DNA of 25,477 nt from a virus. The position numbers and the translations under genes were made by a program. Within the stretch, counting starts at the first letter, position 1. Each line of letters begins with the position of its first letter. The DNA is taken from IMG/VR virus record IMGVR_UViG_3300017598_000009, positions 1 to 25,477 of that record. One strand, given 5' to 3'. Shown in pieces: positions 7,686-16,442 of this stretch. The notes under the pieces are model-generated. The model was not told the DNA's origin and searched no databases. It worked only from the letters and a program-made list of their open reading frames with translations.

Positions 7686-8756
7686 ATGAGTGGCGGCGGA
7701 TCAAACACAAAAGAAACAATCAAGGAAACGGAACCTTGGGAGGCTCAACGCGGGTACTTGAAAAAGGGTTTCGACCAAGCTGAGCAACTCTATAACAGGG
7801 GACTACCCTCTTACTATAGTGGCCCCACGGTAGCCGGGTTTGATCCTGCTCAGCGTGCGGCTCAAACCTCTACGCTAGGATATACTATGGGACCGCGACC
7901 AGCGGCCATGCAGGCAGGTGCTGAAAACGCCCTGCTTGGATCTCTGGCAGGCCAAACACCGTTCGACCCATCTCAGATGACAGATCTTCTGGCGGGTAAT
8001 GTACGCACAGGAGCGGGCACCCCCTACACAGGGATGGAGGATGCACTAACAGCGGGAGTTATTGGTAATCTAGGTAGCAACGTGTTACCTCAAATAAGGG
8101 AAAACTTGGTTAGGTATCAGCCCGGTGGTAGTTCCCGTGGTGACGTTGTACAGAACAAGGCTATATCTGACGCGGTTAGCAAGGGTATGACCATGCCTAT
8201 GGCTCAGATGTATTCAGATGCTTATAGTCAGGCTCAGGGGCAGAGGTTCCCTGCGGCTGGCATGCAACTCGGGCAGCAAGGTCAGGGTATGCAGAATTAC
8301 CAATCTATCATGGGTGCACCGTTGGGACTGTATGGGGCAATGGATCAGGTGGGTGCTCAGCGTAGGCAGGAGTCTCAGGCCGCTATAGATGCTGCTATGG
8401 GTCGATATGACTACGATGCCAACAAGGACTACAACGCACTCAACCAGTACATGAATACCATCTCTGGAAACTATGGTGGTACCACAACCCAAACCTCACC
8501 GGGACCAGATCGTAGCGGTCAGATGATGCAACTGGCGGGCACACTTGGTTCCGCTCTGATCATGTCTGATGTGCGAGTAAAAGAAAACATAGAGAAAGAT
8601 GGGGCAACTATAAAAGGTTACCCAGTGTATCGGTACAACTATGTTGGTGACAGCACCCCAAGACGAGGACTGATGGCTCAGGATGTAGAGAAACATAACC
8701 CATCGGCCGTGAAAGAGTACGGTGGCGTCAAGCACATCGACTACGGTAAAGTATAG
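7686..8756 (+). CDS. Virion protein with C-terminal S74 intramolecular chaperone domain
   Basis: 356 residues. The N-terminal about 290 residues are Gln/Gly/Met-rich (KGFDQAEQLYNRGLPSYYSG, MQLGQQGQGMQNYQSIMG), resembling internal phage proteins. The last 63 residues match the Peptidase_S74 (endosialidase-type) chaperone. They start with SDVRVKENI, followed by GYPVYRYNYVGD, RRGLMAQDVEKHNPSAV and HIDYGKV. In this family a Ser-Lys pair five residues apart (here S294 and K299) cuts the chaperone off after it has trimerised the preceding domain. Unusually it sits in the internal-protein cluster, not in a fibre gene. It ends in a TAGTG overlap. Confidence 0.8.
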   Translation: MSGGGSNTKETIKETEPWEAQRGYLKKGFDQAEQLYNRGLPSYYSGPTVAGFDPAQRAAQTSTLGYTMGPRPAAMQAGAENALLGSLAGQTPFDPSQMTDLLAGNVRTGAGTPYTGMEDALTAGVIGNLGSNVLPQIRENLVRYQPGGSSRGDVVQNKAISDAVSKGMTMPMAQMYSDAYSQAQGQRFPAAGMQLGQQGQGMQNYQSIMGAPLGLYGAMDQVGAQRRQESQAAIDAAMGRYDYDANKDYNALNQYMNTISGNYGGTTTQTSPGPDRSGQMMQLAGTLGSALIMSDVRVKENIEKDGATIKGYPVYRYNYVGDSTPRRGLMAQDVEKHNPSAVKEYGGVKHIDYGKV

Positions 8757-9409
8757 TGGCTGACTATACCGCACCAAGCATGTTTGGTTTTGATCTTCTA
8801 AAGAAGAGAAAGGGCATGTACAATGACGCCGCAGCCAAGAGCCTGCAGCCAGGCCAGAGTACCGTGTCTGGTCTTGGTGGAGGAGGGTATGGGCAATATG
8901 GCCAAGGTAATCTTTTGGGTGCTGGTGGACCTATCACCAGAGATGAGGCAGATGCGCTACAGAACAATCCGTTATGGAATGTTCAGGCCAGAACCCATCA
9001 ATCCGCTCCATATCCTGATGCAATACTAAGAGAGCAGACAGCAATAAACGCAGGGTACGATCCTAACTTTCAGCCTAATGTTTCTAATGTTCCACCATCT
9101 CAGAGGGATGCTGAGAGGTCTAGACAACTTGCAGCCAACCAAGATATATCCCCTATTGGTGGATCATCATATGCCTCTGCTACCGATATGGCAGGCGAGT
9201 CACAGACTATAACAAACTTTTCCAAATCACTCGATCGAGACTTTCTAGCAGCCGCGTTTGGCTCTCTCATGCAACCACCACAGGATGGGTCACCGGCTGG
9301 CGGCACATATGTGAGCGATGTCGGAATCAGCCAACCCCAACCCGGGGACTATGGTATGCAGTTCAGTATGTACGGTGATAAGAAAAAGAAGAGAGGGTTA
9401 TTCGGATAA
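8756..9409 (+). CDS. Uncharacterised virion-cluster protein (217 aa)
   Basis: 217 residues starting from GTG inside the TAGTG overlap with the S74-domain gene. The sequence begins MADYTAPSMFGFDLLKKRKG, has a Gly-rich linker (GLGGGGYGQYGQGNLLGAGG), a Pro/Asn/Gln-rich middle, and a basic end (YGDKKKKRGLFG). A very similar basic 'KKRKG' sits near the N-terminus. There is no signal peptide, membrane segment or enzyme motif. Position among internal or ejection proteins suggests a minor virion component. It ends as TAATG with the next gene. Confidence 0.65.
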   Translation: MADYTAPSMFGFDLLKKRKGMYNDAAAKSLQPGQSTVSGLGGGGYGQYGQGNLLGAGGPITRDEADALQNNPLWNVQARTHQSAPYPDAILREQTAINAGYDPNFQPNVSNVPPSQRDAERSRQLAANQDISPIGGSSYASATDMAGESQTITNFSKSLDRDFLAAAFGSLMQPPQDGSPAGGTYVSDVGISQPQPGDYGMQFSMYGDKKKKRGLFG

Positions 9410-11256
9410 TGGCAAACACTCAACTGACAGAAGAAGAGCGGAAACGTCTGGCAATGATGCAGGCGCAGATGGATACAATGCGTTGGCGGACGGCTAATCA
9501 GTTCCCCGGTTCCGCAGCATACACTAGCAACCCAGATCTCGCCCCAGATCCAGGCCCAGTACCAGTGGGGCCTGTCGAGGCCCTGATAGGCGGCCCTGGC
9601 GTGGCGGCCGCGAGGGTCGGTACGAGAGTGGCTCCCTCTATTTTGAATTTACTCAAATCTGAAGGAGCGAAGAAAGCACTTTCACGAGCAAAAACTTTTT
9701 TCGTAAGACCCGGTTATAGTGGTGGCGCTCGGCCAACTTTTACAAGAGTGCCAGGCGGAGGGCGTGGTAAATGGAAAAGGCCGGATACTTGGAAGAGAAA
9801 CCCGGATCCACCTCACTTTAACCCAAGCCTGGGCCCGGGAAGTTATCTAGCGATGGGTGCTGGTGGGGCGGCTGCCGCCCTTATGGACGGTGACGAAACG
9901 CCCACTACTGAGGTCGGACTACTTGAGGCTGCTGGCGCACCGGTTGCCACGAATGCCACCACACCAACCGACACCACGACCGCTGTTGAGGGTGGACTAC
10001 TTGCCGATGATCCTAACTATGTTGCATCAGGAGATTGGACCCCGGCAGGAAAGGGTGGAAGAGATGATCCGTCACTGCCAGGCAACTTACAGAGGCAAGC
10101 GGTAGCGACTGTTGCGGCGGATACTGAGCGCTCCTATCAGATACCAGATCCTGATGCATCCACCGTTGGTAAATTAGATGTATCTCAGATCGCACCAGCA
10201 AAGCAACAAGAGTTAGAGCGCGTATGGGGTAAATACACATACAGCCCGAAAGAGCGCCACAACAAGTTCATGGAGCAACTGAACTCCATATACATGAAAG
10301 CCGCTTGGCTGGACGTTATAGCGTCCCTAACAGGCGGTACTAGCCAATCAGCTCAATACATATCAAGAGCCACTAGCAAACTGGAGATGATGGCCAAGTT
10401 CGATCAAGAGGAGAGGTTGTACAACATCTGGCGTGATGTCTATCACGACGAGAATGGAACATACGATCCTCCCAAAAGTAAGAAGGAGGCTGCAGAACGT
10501 GCTCGCAGGCTTGGCGCAAGTCCAGAAGAAACCCAGAAGATATACGGCTGGAGTGAGGAACAGGATGATCTGGTTTCATGGTGGCGTCCGGCTGATAATG
10601 AGAGGAAATACGAAGTCAAAACTACGCACGGCAAGAAGGAGCGTCCGGCTCGCGGCACAGGAGCGGATTGGATCATGGGATCACCGCCAGATAGTCTGAC
10701 AGCCCCGGTTGCTAAAACCACGAGGTATGATTCGTGGACAGATGGCACAACCACTATACGTGTCGAGAGAGGGCGTGATGGACCACCAGGATACTACCCG
10801 GGAACCGCGACAACCACCGGCTCTGACTCCATGTGGGCTGTCCCGCCGGGGGGTGGGGCCGCTAAGTACGTGCTAAAGAGTAGGGTTGCCAGCGAGGAGG
10901 GCTGGACTAAATCTACCCAAATACAAGGCAACCGTTTAGAAAGAGCTATAGATAGGGCAGAGGCTCATCTTAAAGGGGACGGCGGGGAAAGAGCCGCCAG
11001 AGCTGAACTTAAAATCTTCTTTTCAAGCGATGCTATGAGTTATCTTATGTTTGCTAAGAACATTGAAAAGACGGTAGACGAACAGATTGCAAACATCAAG
11101 GCCGCTAGAATTGCGCCTATTGGGGCCCCAGACAATAGGGATGATGCTGAGAAAGCATTGAGGGTTGCCAAGCCTAAGCCGGATGACGTTTCCTTAGAAG
11201 ATTACGAGGCTGCAATAAAGGAAGCACTAGATAGACTTTATCCAGACTCATCATAA
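9409..11256 (+). CDS. Large internal/ejection-type virion protein (615 aa)
   Basis: 615 residues. The N-terminus is helical and Met/Gln-rich (EERKRLAMMQAQMDTMRWR). A disordered Pro/Gly/Thr region follows to about residue 240, with a weakly hydrophobic Ala/Gly stretch (YLAMGAGGAAAALM) near residue 148. A folded helical centre follows (KERHNKFMEQLNSIYMKAAW, YISRATSKLEMMAKFDQEER, RARRLGASPEETQKIYGWSE), and the C-terminus is charged and helical (RLERAIDRAEAHLKGDGGER). The 'MKAAWLDVIASLTGGTSQSA' segment is of a kind seen in podovirus internal proteins. Its size, composition and position just before the 984-residue protein suggest a DNA-ejection or tail-lumen protein. No enzyme motif was found. Confidence 0.65.
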   Translation: MANTQLTEEERKRLAMMQAQMDTMRWRTANQFPGSAAYTSNPDLAPDPGPVPVGPVEALIGGPGVAAARVGTRVAPSILNLLKSEGAKKALSRAKTFFVRPGYSGGARPTFTRVPGGGRGKWKRPDTWKRNPDPPHFNPSLGPGSYLAMGAGGAAAALMDGDETPTTEVGLLEAAGAPVATNATTPTDTTTAVEGGLLADDPNYVASGDWTPAGKGGRDDPSLPGNLQRQAVATVAADTERSYQIPDPDASTVGKLDVSQIAPAKQQELERVWGKYTYSPKERHNKFMEQLNSIYMKAAWLDVIASLTGGTSQSAQYISRATSKLEMMAKFDQEERLYNIWRDVYHDENGTYDPPKSKKEAAERARRLGASPEETQKIYGWSEEQDDLVSWWRPADNERKYEVKTTHGKKERPARGTGADWIMGSPPDSLTAPVAKTTRYDSWTDGTTTIRVERGRDGPPGYYPGTATTTGSDSMWAVPPGGGAAKYVLKSRVASEEGWTKSTQIQGNRLERAIDRAEAHLKGDGGERAARAELKIFFSSDAMSYLMFAKNIEKTVDEQIANIKAARIAPIGAPDNRDDAEKALRVAKPKPDDVSLEDYEAAIKEALDRLYPDSS

Positions 11257-14210
11257 TGGCGCAGTTCACAATCACCGCACCGTGGGAAGAGAAGAAAAAG
11301 AAATTTCAAATCACGGCACCTTGGGAGGAGGAAACAGCAGAAACAGAGGAAGAGGAAACTGAGGATGGATGGTGGGAAACCACTAAAGACGTAGCCTCAT
11401 CAGCCTACGGAGCCATCCCTGAGCCTGTACAGGAGGGGTTGGAGTCTCTGGGTGGTGGTATGCTGGACGTATTACACCAACTAGGACGCCCTCAGAGCGC
11501 TGTAGCAGGCGGCCTGTACAACATCTTTGAAGAGATGCAGCAACAGGCTCCAGAGGACGATCGTAGTGCGTGGGATCGTTATGTGACTGAAACATTCGAG
11601 GCTATGGGTAAGGGTTTTACCTACGAGGACGAGAAGCGTATTCAGGATATCATGGCTAAAGCCAACCCAGAGTGGGTAAAGGAGCACCCTATTCTGTCCA
11701 CCATATTAGGGTTCGCTGGTGACGTAGCAACAGATCCGCTAAACCTTATTGGTCTGGGTCTTGTAAGAAAGGCTTTATCAGCACCTGCTCAGGGTGTGGC
11801 AAAGGCCCTCGAGGGCACAAAGTTGGGGGCTCAGTTGGCAGAGAAAGCCGACAATCCAGTGCTGCGTGCTTTTAATATCTATACCGGAGATAAGAAGGTA
11901 TCCCGGGATATATACATGAAGATGATCGACAGGATCAAAGGCAGGCAGGGAATGGTAGGCCGACAGAGGGATCTAGATGCTAGAGAACTGCGCACTGCCG
12001 CCAAGGCTCTCGGGGTAAGCGTGGACGATCTCAACCTGCAGATACGGCGTGAGTCAGAGGGTCTGGCTGCCGGGGCAAATATTCCTGCCAACCTTACAGG
12101 TGTGGCCAGAGAGCGTGCTGTGGCAGAGGCCAGAGACATGCGAGAGATGTTCAGTGATGTTATAACAAAGGAACAGTCAGCCACCCCTATAGCAGGCATG
12201 GGTGATGATGCTTTTGTGCCTGGCTCTCAAATGACAGAAATAGGCGTGGGCGGTGGTGTGGTTGGTGATGCACCATCTCTAGGAGAGGTGAGAGCGTCTG
12301 AGCTAGGGTTGGGCAGGGGCCTGACAGGCGATGCCGCAAAGCGCCCATACCTGCCACATGTGTTGGCGCCGGCAGGGTTGAAAGATTTAAAAAAGAGGGC
12401 CAAGAAGATTCATGGCGGTATGGAAAGTATGAGGGATGCTTGGAGACAAATGCCTAACGCTATCCGCCGTCACGTTCCAGGTACGGTTGAGGACGCAAAA
12501 ATCAGATTCGGTAAGGACTATTTTCTGGGTGACGTGCCCACGATAAAAGCGGTAAGATTGGCTGCGCATGAAACCTCGATGGCCAGCAGAGACTTTCTCA
12601 AAGAGACTGCTGAAACTCTGGGCAGAAAAGCTGATGATGCTCCTGCTCACTGGATAACCATAGACGGGGTAGAGGGAGTTAAGTTTGATCCCAAGTTGGC
12701 CCCGTTTATCAATGACATGCACAAGACGGTGAGCGATCCAGCCAAGGTGGGCGAGTTCTTAAAGTTCACAGACAGAGCCACCAAGTGGTGGAAGATGTGG
12801 TCTCTTGGATTGCGTCCAGCATATCACTCTCGCAACGTGATAGGCAACTTGTGGAACGCCTACAACATCGGGGGCATGGGCCCAACAGATGCCCACAGGT
12901 TTGGGCAGGCTATGAAAATACAGCGTCAGTCTGCGGTGCCTAGCCCCACAAAGATGGGCGATGTTAAGAGCGCGATCGGATTTGGCAAGTTCAGTGGCGA
13001 CACAAACGTAGGTAAGTTTGGTACGCACTCGAACGAACAGTTGTGGAAAATGGCCCAAGAGGATGGGGTTCTAAACCACGGTCAGTACGGTGCAGATGTA
13101 GGACGTAACATAGAGCGGTTCGCGGTTAATGACGCACCCAAAAATGCAGCGGCTAGTCTGGCTCAGTGGGTCACGCCAACAACTAAAAACAAGTTATTGC
13201 ATGGTGGGTTCGCTACAGGCACCGCGCTGGAAAACAATGCTCGGCTGGCTCTGTACCTCACAACTCTGGCCAAAACAGGTAGCAGGCAGAGTGCTAGGGC
13301 TAACGTAAAGAAGGCTCTGTTTGACTACTCAGATCTATCACCGTTTGAGCAGAACACAATGAAGCGGTGGATACCGTTCTATACGTGGTCCCGCAAAAAC
13401 ATACCCGCACAGATAGAGGCTCTGATCAAGAACCCGCAGCGCGGGGTTAAGATAGATCACTTGATTGATAACATTCAGTATGGTGTAGACACGCCCACTC
13501 TGGATGAAACGTCTGACTTCCTAAAGGGAAGATCACCGATATTTATAGACAAGTTTCTAGAGGGTGGTGGTGGTGATGTACGCAACGCTATTACCCTTAT
13601 GAACTGGCTGCCAATAGTAGACCCTGACAGACTGCTTGATTGGAAACCAATACGTGGCGGCAAGTTCAAAGAGCTAACGTCCGGTGTTCCGTTTCCCACA
13701 CTTATAGCTGAGATGACCAACCCGTTTTTCAAAAGCGTGCTGGAAGCCTTTATGAACTACGACATATATCGTCGTAGGGATATCTCAGATGGAAAGAAGG
13801 TGGACTTTCTCGGCATGAGGATGCCAGCGCATATAGCAAAGCTGGCTCAGAATTTGGTTATGTTGTCGGAGTTAGACCGTCTTAACCCCGATGGCGTGTT
13901 TGGAGAGAGGACCAGAGAACCCGATGGCAGCGCTGTTATGACCCGGGCAAAGTTTAAGCCGCCGTGGCAAGACGAGCCCTCGTTGCGACAGTCTCGCTTA
14001 GACCAGCCTGTTTCGGTTAGGCTTCTACAATACCTAGTTGGCCTGCGCCCGTATGAGGACAAAGGAGATGCAGAGATGTGGCGCCAGATGAACCTGTACA
14101 AGGACTACAAGACCTTGGTAGGACTTATGCGCCAAGAGCAGGGCAAGGGGAATGAGGATTCGGTAAAGGATTTGTGGCGCATGGTGGATCGCGTTATGGG
14201 AGAGATGTAA
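11256..14210 (+). CDS. Very large virion/DNA-ejection-type protein (984 aa)
   Basis: 984 residues and the longest gene in the window. It opens with a duplicated motif (FTITAPWEE at 4-12, FQITAPWEE at 17-25) and a Glu-rich linker. It then has amphipathic helices (DVASSAYGAIPEPVQEGLES) and a 'ILGFAGDVATDPLNLIGLGL' segment typical of large phage internal proteins that contact membranes. The middle contains KWWKMWSLGLRPAYHSRNVI and, further on, FDYSDLSPFEQNTMKRWIPF followed by YTWSRKNIPAQIEAL. I associate this signature with large virion proteins of podoviruses and related phages. No lysozyme or transglycosylase motif is evident. It probably forms the ejectosome or a tail-internal structure. The start is at a TAATG overlap. 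Confidence 0.7.
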   Translation: MAQFTITAPWEEKKKKFQITAPWEEETAETEEEETEDGWWETTKDVASSAYGAIPEPVQEGLESLGGGMLDVLHQLGRPQSAVAGGLYNIFEEMQQQAPEDDRSAWDRYVTETFEAMGKGFTYEDEKRIQDIMAKANPEWVKEHPILSTILGFAGDVATDPLNLIGLGLVRKALSAPAQGVAKALEGTKLGAQLAEKADNPVLRAFNIYTGDKKVSRDIYMKMIDRIKGRQGMVGRQRDLDARELRTAAKALGVSVDDLNLQIRRESEGLAAGANIPANLTGVARERAVAEARDMREMFSDVITKEQSATPIAGMGDDAFVPGSQMTEIGVGGGVVGDAPSLGEVRASELGLGRGLTGDAAKRPYLPHVLAPAGLKDLKKRAKKIHGGMESMRDAWRQMPNAIRRHVPGTVEDAKIRFGKDYFLGDVPTIKAVRLAAHETSMASRDFLKETAETLGRKADDAPAHWITIDGVEGVKFDPKLAPFINDMHKTVSDPAKVGEFLKFTDRATKWWKMWSLGLRPAYHSRNVIGNLWNAYNIGGMGPTDAHRFGQAMKIQRQSAVPSPTKMGDVKSAIGFGKFSGDTNVGKFGTHSNEQLWKMAQEDGVLNHGQYGADVGRNIERFAVNDAPKNAAASLAQWVTPTTKNKLLHGGFATGTALENNARLALYLTTLAKTGSRQSARANVKKALFDYSDLSPFEQNTMKRWIPFYTWSRKNIPAQIEALIKNPQRGVKIDHLIDNIQYGVDTPTLDETSDFLKGRSPIFIDKFLEGGGGDVRNAITLMNWLPIVDPDRLLDWKPIRGGKFKELTSGVPFPTLIAEMTNPFFKSVLEAFMNYDIYRRRDISDGKKVDFLGMRMPAHIAKLAQNLVMLSELDRLNPDGVFGERTREPDGSAVMTRAKFKPPWQDEPSLRQSRLDQPVSVRLLQYLVGLRPYEDKGDAEMWRQMNLYKDYKTLVGLMRQEQGKGNEDSVKDLWRMVDRVMGEM
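11265..11330 (+). repeat. Duplicated F-x-ITAPWEE peptide motif
   Basis: Two copies of the nonapeptide F-[TQ]-I-T-A-P-W-E-E lie 13 residues apart (11265-11291 and 11304-11330), separated by a Lys-rich spacer. The codons differ between copies (GCACCGTGGGAAGAG versus GCACCTTGGGAGGAG), so protein selection rather than recent DNA duplication keeps them alike. Confidence 0.8.
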
Positions 14211-14234
14211 TGAAAAATCACAAGGTAAACAATT

Positions 14235-15149
14235 ATGCCCGTTAGAGGAAGTTTGGCCTCACTGGCTATGGCCACTACCGGATGCCCTGTGGGCCAGCTC
14301 AAGGATGCTAATGGAGAGTGTCAGTGGGTTTATGTGCCAGAGCAGCAGCAGCAGCAGCAAGATGCTCCGATACAAGGAAAGAAAGGCGGATTATTGGATG
14401 ATTGGATTCTGCATGAATCCCCTCCCACAGATGATTACGGAAAAGACTCCATACCATTTTTCCCAATAGATGATTGGATTCCAACCGAGCCAATACCAAC
14501 TGAACCATTCCCAATCGAGCCAGCCCCAACCGAACCAGCCGCAACTGATCCAATAACGCAAAAAGCGCCTAGCCATTTTGTTCTTGATTATAACCATCCA
14601 GATGGCGGATATTGGAAAGAGGGAACAGAGTCAACATGGATAATATACCCCGGCGGTGGTTATTGGAGCGGTGGGGATATTCCAGATAAGGCTATGGAAT
14701 ATTATGAATCTTTAGGAAGAGAAGGATTAATGGGTTCAGATAGTTCATTACCAATAATACCTATATCAGATTCTATTACAACCCCACTCCCATCGATACC
14801 ACCACCAGCCCCAATGCCAATACCGATCCCAATACCAGATAATTCCTTACCACCTCCTATAGAGGAATACAACTCGTCACCCCACGGTGCTGGATCAGCA
14901 GATCAGTTTGAATACTTTTTAGATTCTGTTCCACCCGGAGTTTACACCCATGAAAGTATGTTGCAAGATTTTTTGGGTAGACCCCCTAATGCCGAAGAAC
15001 TATATATGCTTGATCTCCATAATAACCAGTTTAATATGCCGGTCATTGACCCAACAATCCCGGGTTGGGAGCCACCAAAAAACAATGACGGTCTTTTGGG
15101 TATAGTTGGCGGCGGCGGTTTAGTTGATCAACCTATTTGGGACGCATAA
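14235..15149 (+). CDS. Pro-rich, low-complexity virion-cluster protein
   Basis: 304 residues. Start ATG 14235 follows an 'aaggta' weak ribosome site. It contains a six-Gln run (residues 37-42), a tandem (x-P-T/I-E-P) repeat at residues 82-106, and a second Pro-rich stretch (PLPSIPPPAPMPIPIPIPD). Folded-looking islands are HFVLDYNHPDGGYWKEG, WIIYPGGGYWSGG and LQDFLGRPPNAEELYMLDLH. Such extended Pro/Glu repeats occur in spacer regions of phage virion proteins. No family is recognised. It directly abuts (TAA then ATG) a secreted-protein gene. Confidence 0.6.
   Translation: MPVRGSLASLAMATTGCPVGQLKDANGECQWVYVPEQQQQQQDAPIQGKKGGLLDDWILHESPPTDDYGKDSIPFFPIDDWIPTEPIPTEPFPIEPAPTEPAATDPITQKAPSHFVLDYNHPDGGYWKEGTESTWIIYPGGGYWSGGDIPDKAMEYYESLGREGLMGSDSSLPIIPISDSITTPLPSIPPPAPMPIPIPIPDNSLPPPIEEYNSSPHGAGSADQFEYFLDSVPPGVYTHESMLQDFLGRPPNAEELYMLDLHNNQFNMPVIDPTIPGWEPPKNNDGLLGIVGGGGLVDQPIWDA
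14343..14360 (+). repeat. CAG/CAA tract encoding six glutamines
   Basis: Five CAG codons and one CAA encode Q37-Q42 of the Pro-rich protein. Near-pure triplet repetition could change length by slippage. Confidence 0.85.
14478..14552 (+). repeat. Degenerate P-T-E-P repeat tract
   Basis: The tract encodes IPTEP, IPTEP, FPIEP, APTEP, AATDP in tandem (residues 82-106). The DNA copies are diverged in third positions (for example GAGCCA and GAACCA), so this is an old repeat kept at protein level. Confidence 0.75.
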
Positions 15150-15524
15150 ATGAAAAACATATTACTAGCACTAGCCCTTATCAGCACACCGCTTTTAGCA
15201 GAGGTGGAAAGACCAGAGGATATGGTGGACAAACAAGTTCCTATCATGCTCCACTGTTTCCCTAGTTTTGGCAGAGTAGTTGAACTACTAGGTAAGGACT
15301 ACCAAGAAGTTCCAGTAATGATGGCGCACATGAGTCCAACCACTACGATGGTATGGTTCACCAATAGAGATATGTCAACCTCTACACTGGTTGCGACTAA
15401 GACCTATAAGGATTCTGAGGAATCCTGCATAATGTGGAACGGATTAAGTGAGCCGGGTATGTCGTTCAGTCTAAACCCTGAACCTAACTTCCCTGGAACA
15501 GAAACAAAGTGGAATGAAACTTAA
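15150..15524 (+). CDS. Exported phage protein of unknown function (124 aa)
   Basis: 124 residues beginning with a clear Sec signal peptide (MKNILLALALISTPLLA, cleavage after LLA). The mature part has two cysteines (LHCFPSF and EESCIMW) that may form a disulfide in the periplasm, and motifs VMMAHMSPTTTMVWFTNRDM and CIMWNGLSEPGMSFSL. No enzyme fold was recognised. The start abuts the previous stop and the end forms TAATG with the next gene. Placement at the head of a membrane/export cluster suggests a late, envelope-directed role such as lysis or superinfection control. That role is inferred. Confidence 0.7.
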   Translation: MKNILLALALISTPLLAEVERPEDMVDKQVPIMLHCFPSFGRVVELLGKDYQEVPVMMAHMSPTTTMVWFTNRDMSTSTLVATKTYKDSEESCIMWNGLSEPGMSFSLNPEPNFPGTETKWNET

Positions 15525-15754
15525 TGGAAGCCCCAATGCTATTCGATGTACTGCTTGCCGGGGTCGTACTCTTGACAGGATTTATATTGAGAAGGATATT
15601 TGCATTAATGGACAAACTATCTAACGAAGATAAGAAACTACATGAAAGAGTCACTTGGGTTCAGACACAATACGTCAGTAAGAAAGATTTTGATACAGCA
15701 GTAGATAGGATTATAGATTGCATTAACAGGCTTGAAGTTAAGATAGGAAGGTGA
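15524..15754 (+). CDS. Small membrane protein with coiled-coil tail (holin-like candidate)
   Basis: 76 residues: one hydrophobic segment at about residues 6-27 (LFDVLLAGVVLLTGFILRRIF), then a charged helical part (DKLSNEDKKLHERVTWVQ, YVSKKDFDTAVDRIIDCINRLEVKI) likely to be coiled coil. This one-TM plus coiled-coil layout is seen in phage holin/antiholin and XhlA-like proteins. It is TAATG-coupled to the exported protein and overlaps the next membrane gene by GTGA. No lysis family can be named with confidence. Confidence 0.65.
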   Translation: MEAPMLFDVLLAGVVLLTGFILRRIFALMDKLSNEDKKLHERVTWVQTQYVSKKDFDTAVDRIIDCINRLEVKIGR

Positions 15755-16191
15755 GTGAGCAGGAGCCTGTAAGGATATCCGATCAAACCAGCATAGGTTT
15801 ACCTTTAAGGAATCTGATTGGGCTTGCGTCAGCGGTTGCTATAGGTACTTGGGCTTGGTTTGGGCTACAGGAAAGACTGAACAAGTTAGAAACCAATCAA
15901 ATCCTGATGCAGAAGTCTGTAGAACAGAATGAAAATTTTCGTATAAAGTGGCCACGAGGGGAGCTAGGCGCGCTGCCAGCGGACGCTGAACAATTTATGT
16001 TGCTTGAACACCTTGCGAAAGAGTTTGCAAAATTACAAGTGATAATAGAAACGGGCAAAGCACCTTACGACCAACAGCAAGCATTGACGCTGGACTTTTT
16101 CAAACAACGAATAGAGAACCTAGAACGTCATGTTGAAGTGTTGAAAGATAAAACTAGTGAGATGAGGGCTAACGGCCATAGCGTAAACTAA
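15751..16191 (+). CDS. Membrane-anchored coiled-coil protein (146 aa)
   Basis: 146 residues from GTG 15751, which overlaps the upstream TGA as GTGA. After 20 polar residues there is one transmembrane segment (LRNLIGLASAVAIGTWAWFGL, about 24-44). Coiled-coil heptads follow (ERLNKLETNQILMQKSVEQN), then a segment with PRGELGALPADAEQFMLLEH and a second long helix (FFKQRIENLERHVEVLKDK). An N-in, C-out topology with a periplasmic coiled coil would suit an inner-membrane spanin or a structural partner of the preceding protein. This remains an inference, and the family is not identified. Confidence 0.65.
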   Translation: MSEQEPVRISDQTSIGLPLRNLIGLASAVAIGTWAWFGLQERLNKLETNQILMQKSVEQNENFRIKWPRGELGALPADAEQFMLLEHLAKEFAKLQVIIETGKAPYDQQQALTLDFFKQRIENLERHVEVLKDKTSEMRANGHSVN

Positions 16192-16442
16192 TGCAATTAA
16201 CCATGATGATTCTTGTCTTATACCTTAATGGCTCTGTAATAGAGTTCATGGGTCACCATGAAACCTCCAGCGGTTGGGAGCGTATGGGCATGAGTGGGTG
16301 CTTGCAAATGAAACGAACACTAAAGCGCAACGGTTGGAAAGATAATAATGAAGGAACAACCCGCTATGCCTGTGAAAAGCGTACAGTGGAGTTAAAAGAT
16401 AACTGGGAAGGCAAAGAGATTGTTGCCAGTATAATAAAATGA
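16191..16442 (+). CDS. Small phage protein of unknown function (83 aa)
   Basis: 83 residues, start inside a TAATG overlap. The N-terminus MQLTMMILVLYLNGSVIEFM is hydrophobic but short. Two cysteines (GCLQMKRTL and YACEKRTVEL) and the W-x-x-M-x-M-S-G-C pattern resemble small exported or cytoplasmic phage proteins of the type 'sS-x-C-x-x-x-R-x-l-...-y-x-Ce-x-x'. The function is not recognised. It ends in ATGA with the next gene. Confidence 0.6.
   Translation: MQLTMMILVLYLNGSVIEFMGHHETSSGWERMGMSGCLQMKRTLKRNGWKDNNEGTTRYACEKRTVELKDNWEGKEIVASIIK

Noticed and set aside
10443-10754. 103-residue - strand frame opposite the 615-aa gene
   Set aside because: It is antisense to a coherent + strand gene, with mixed composition and no neighbours on that strand within the structural block.
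12387-12722. Open frame on the - strand opposite the 984-aa gene
   Set aside because: It lies entirely inside a long, well-supported + strand gene, has no ribosome site or coupling, and its product has no recognisable pattern. It is treated as a chance antisense frame.
14210-14245. 11-residue frame starting in the TAATG after the 984-aa gene
   Set aside because: It is too short and featureless. The ATG at 14235 gives a long frame and fits better.
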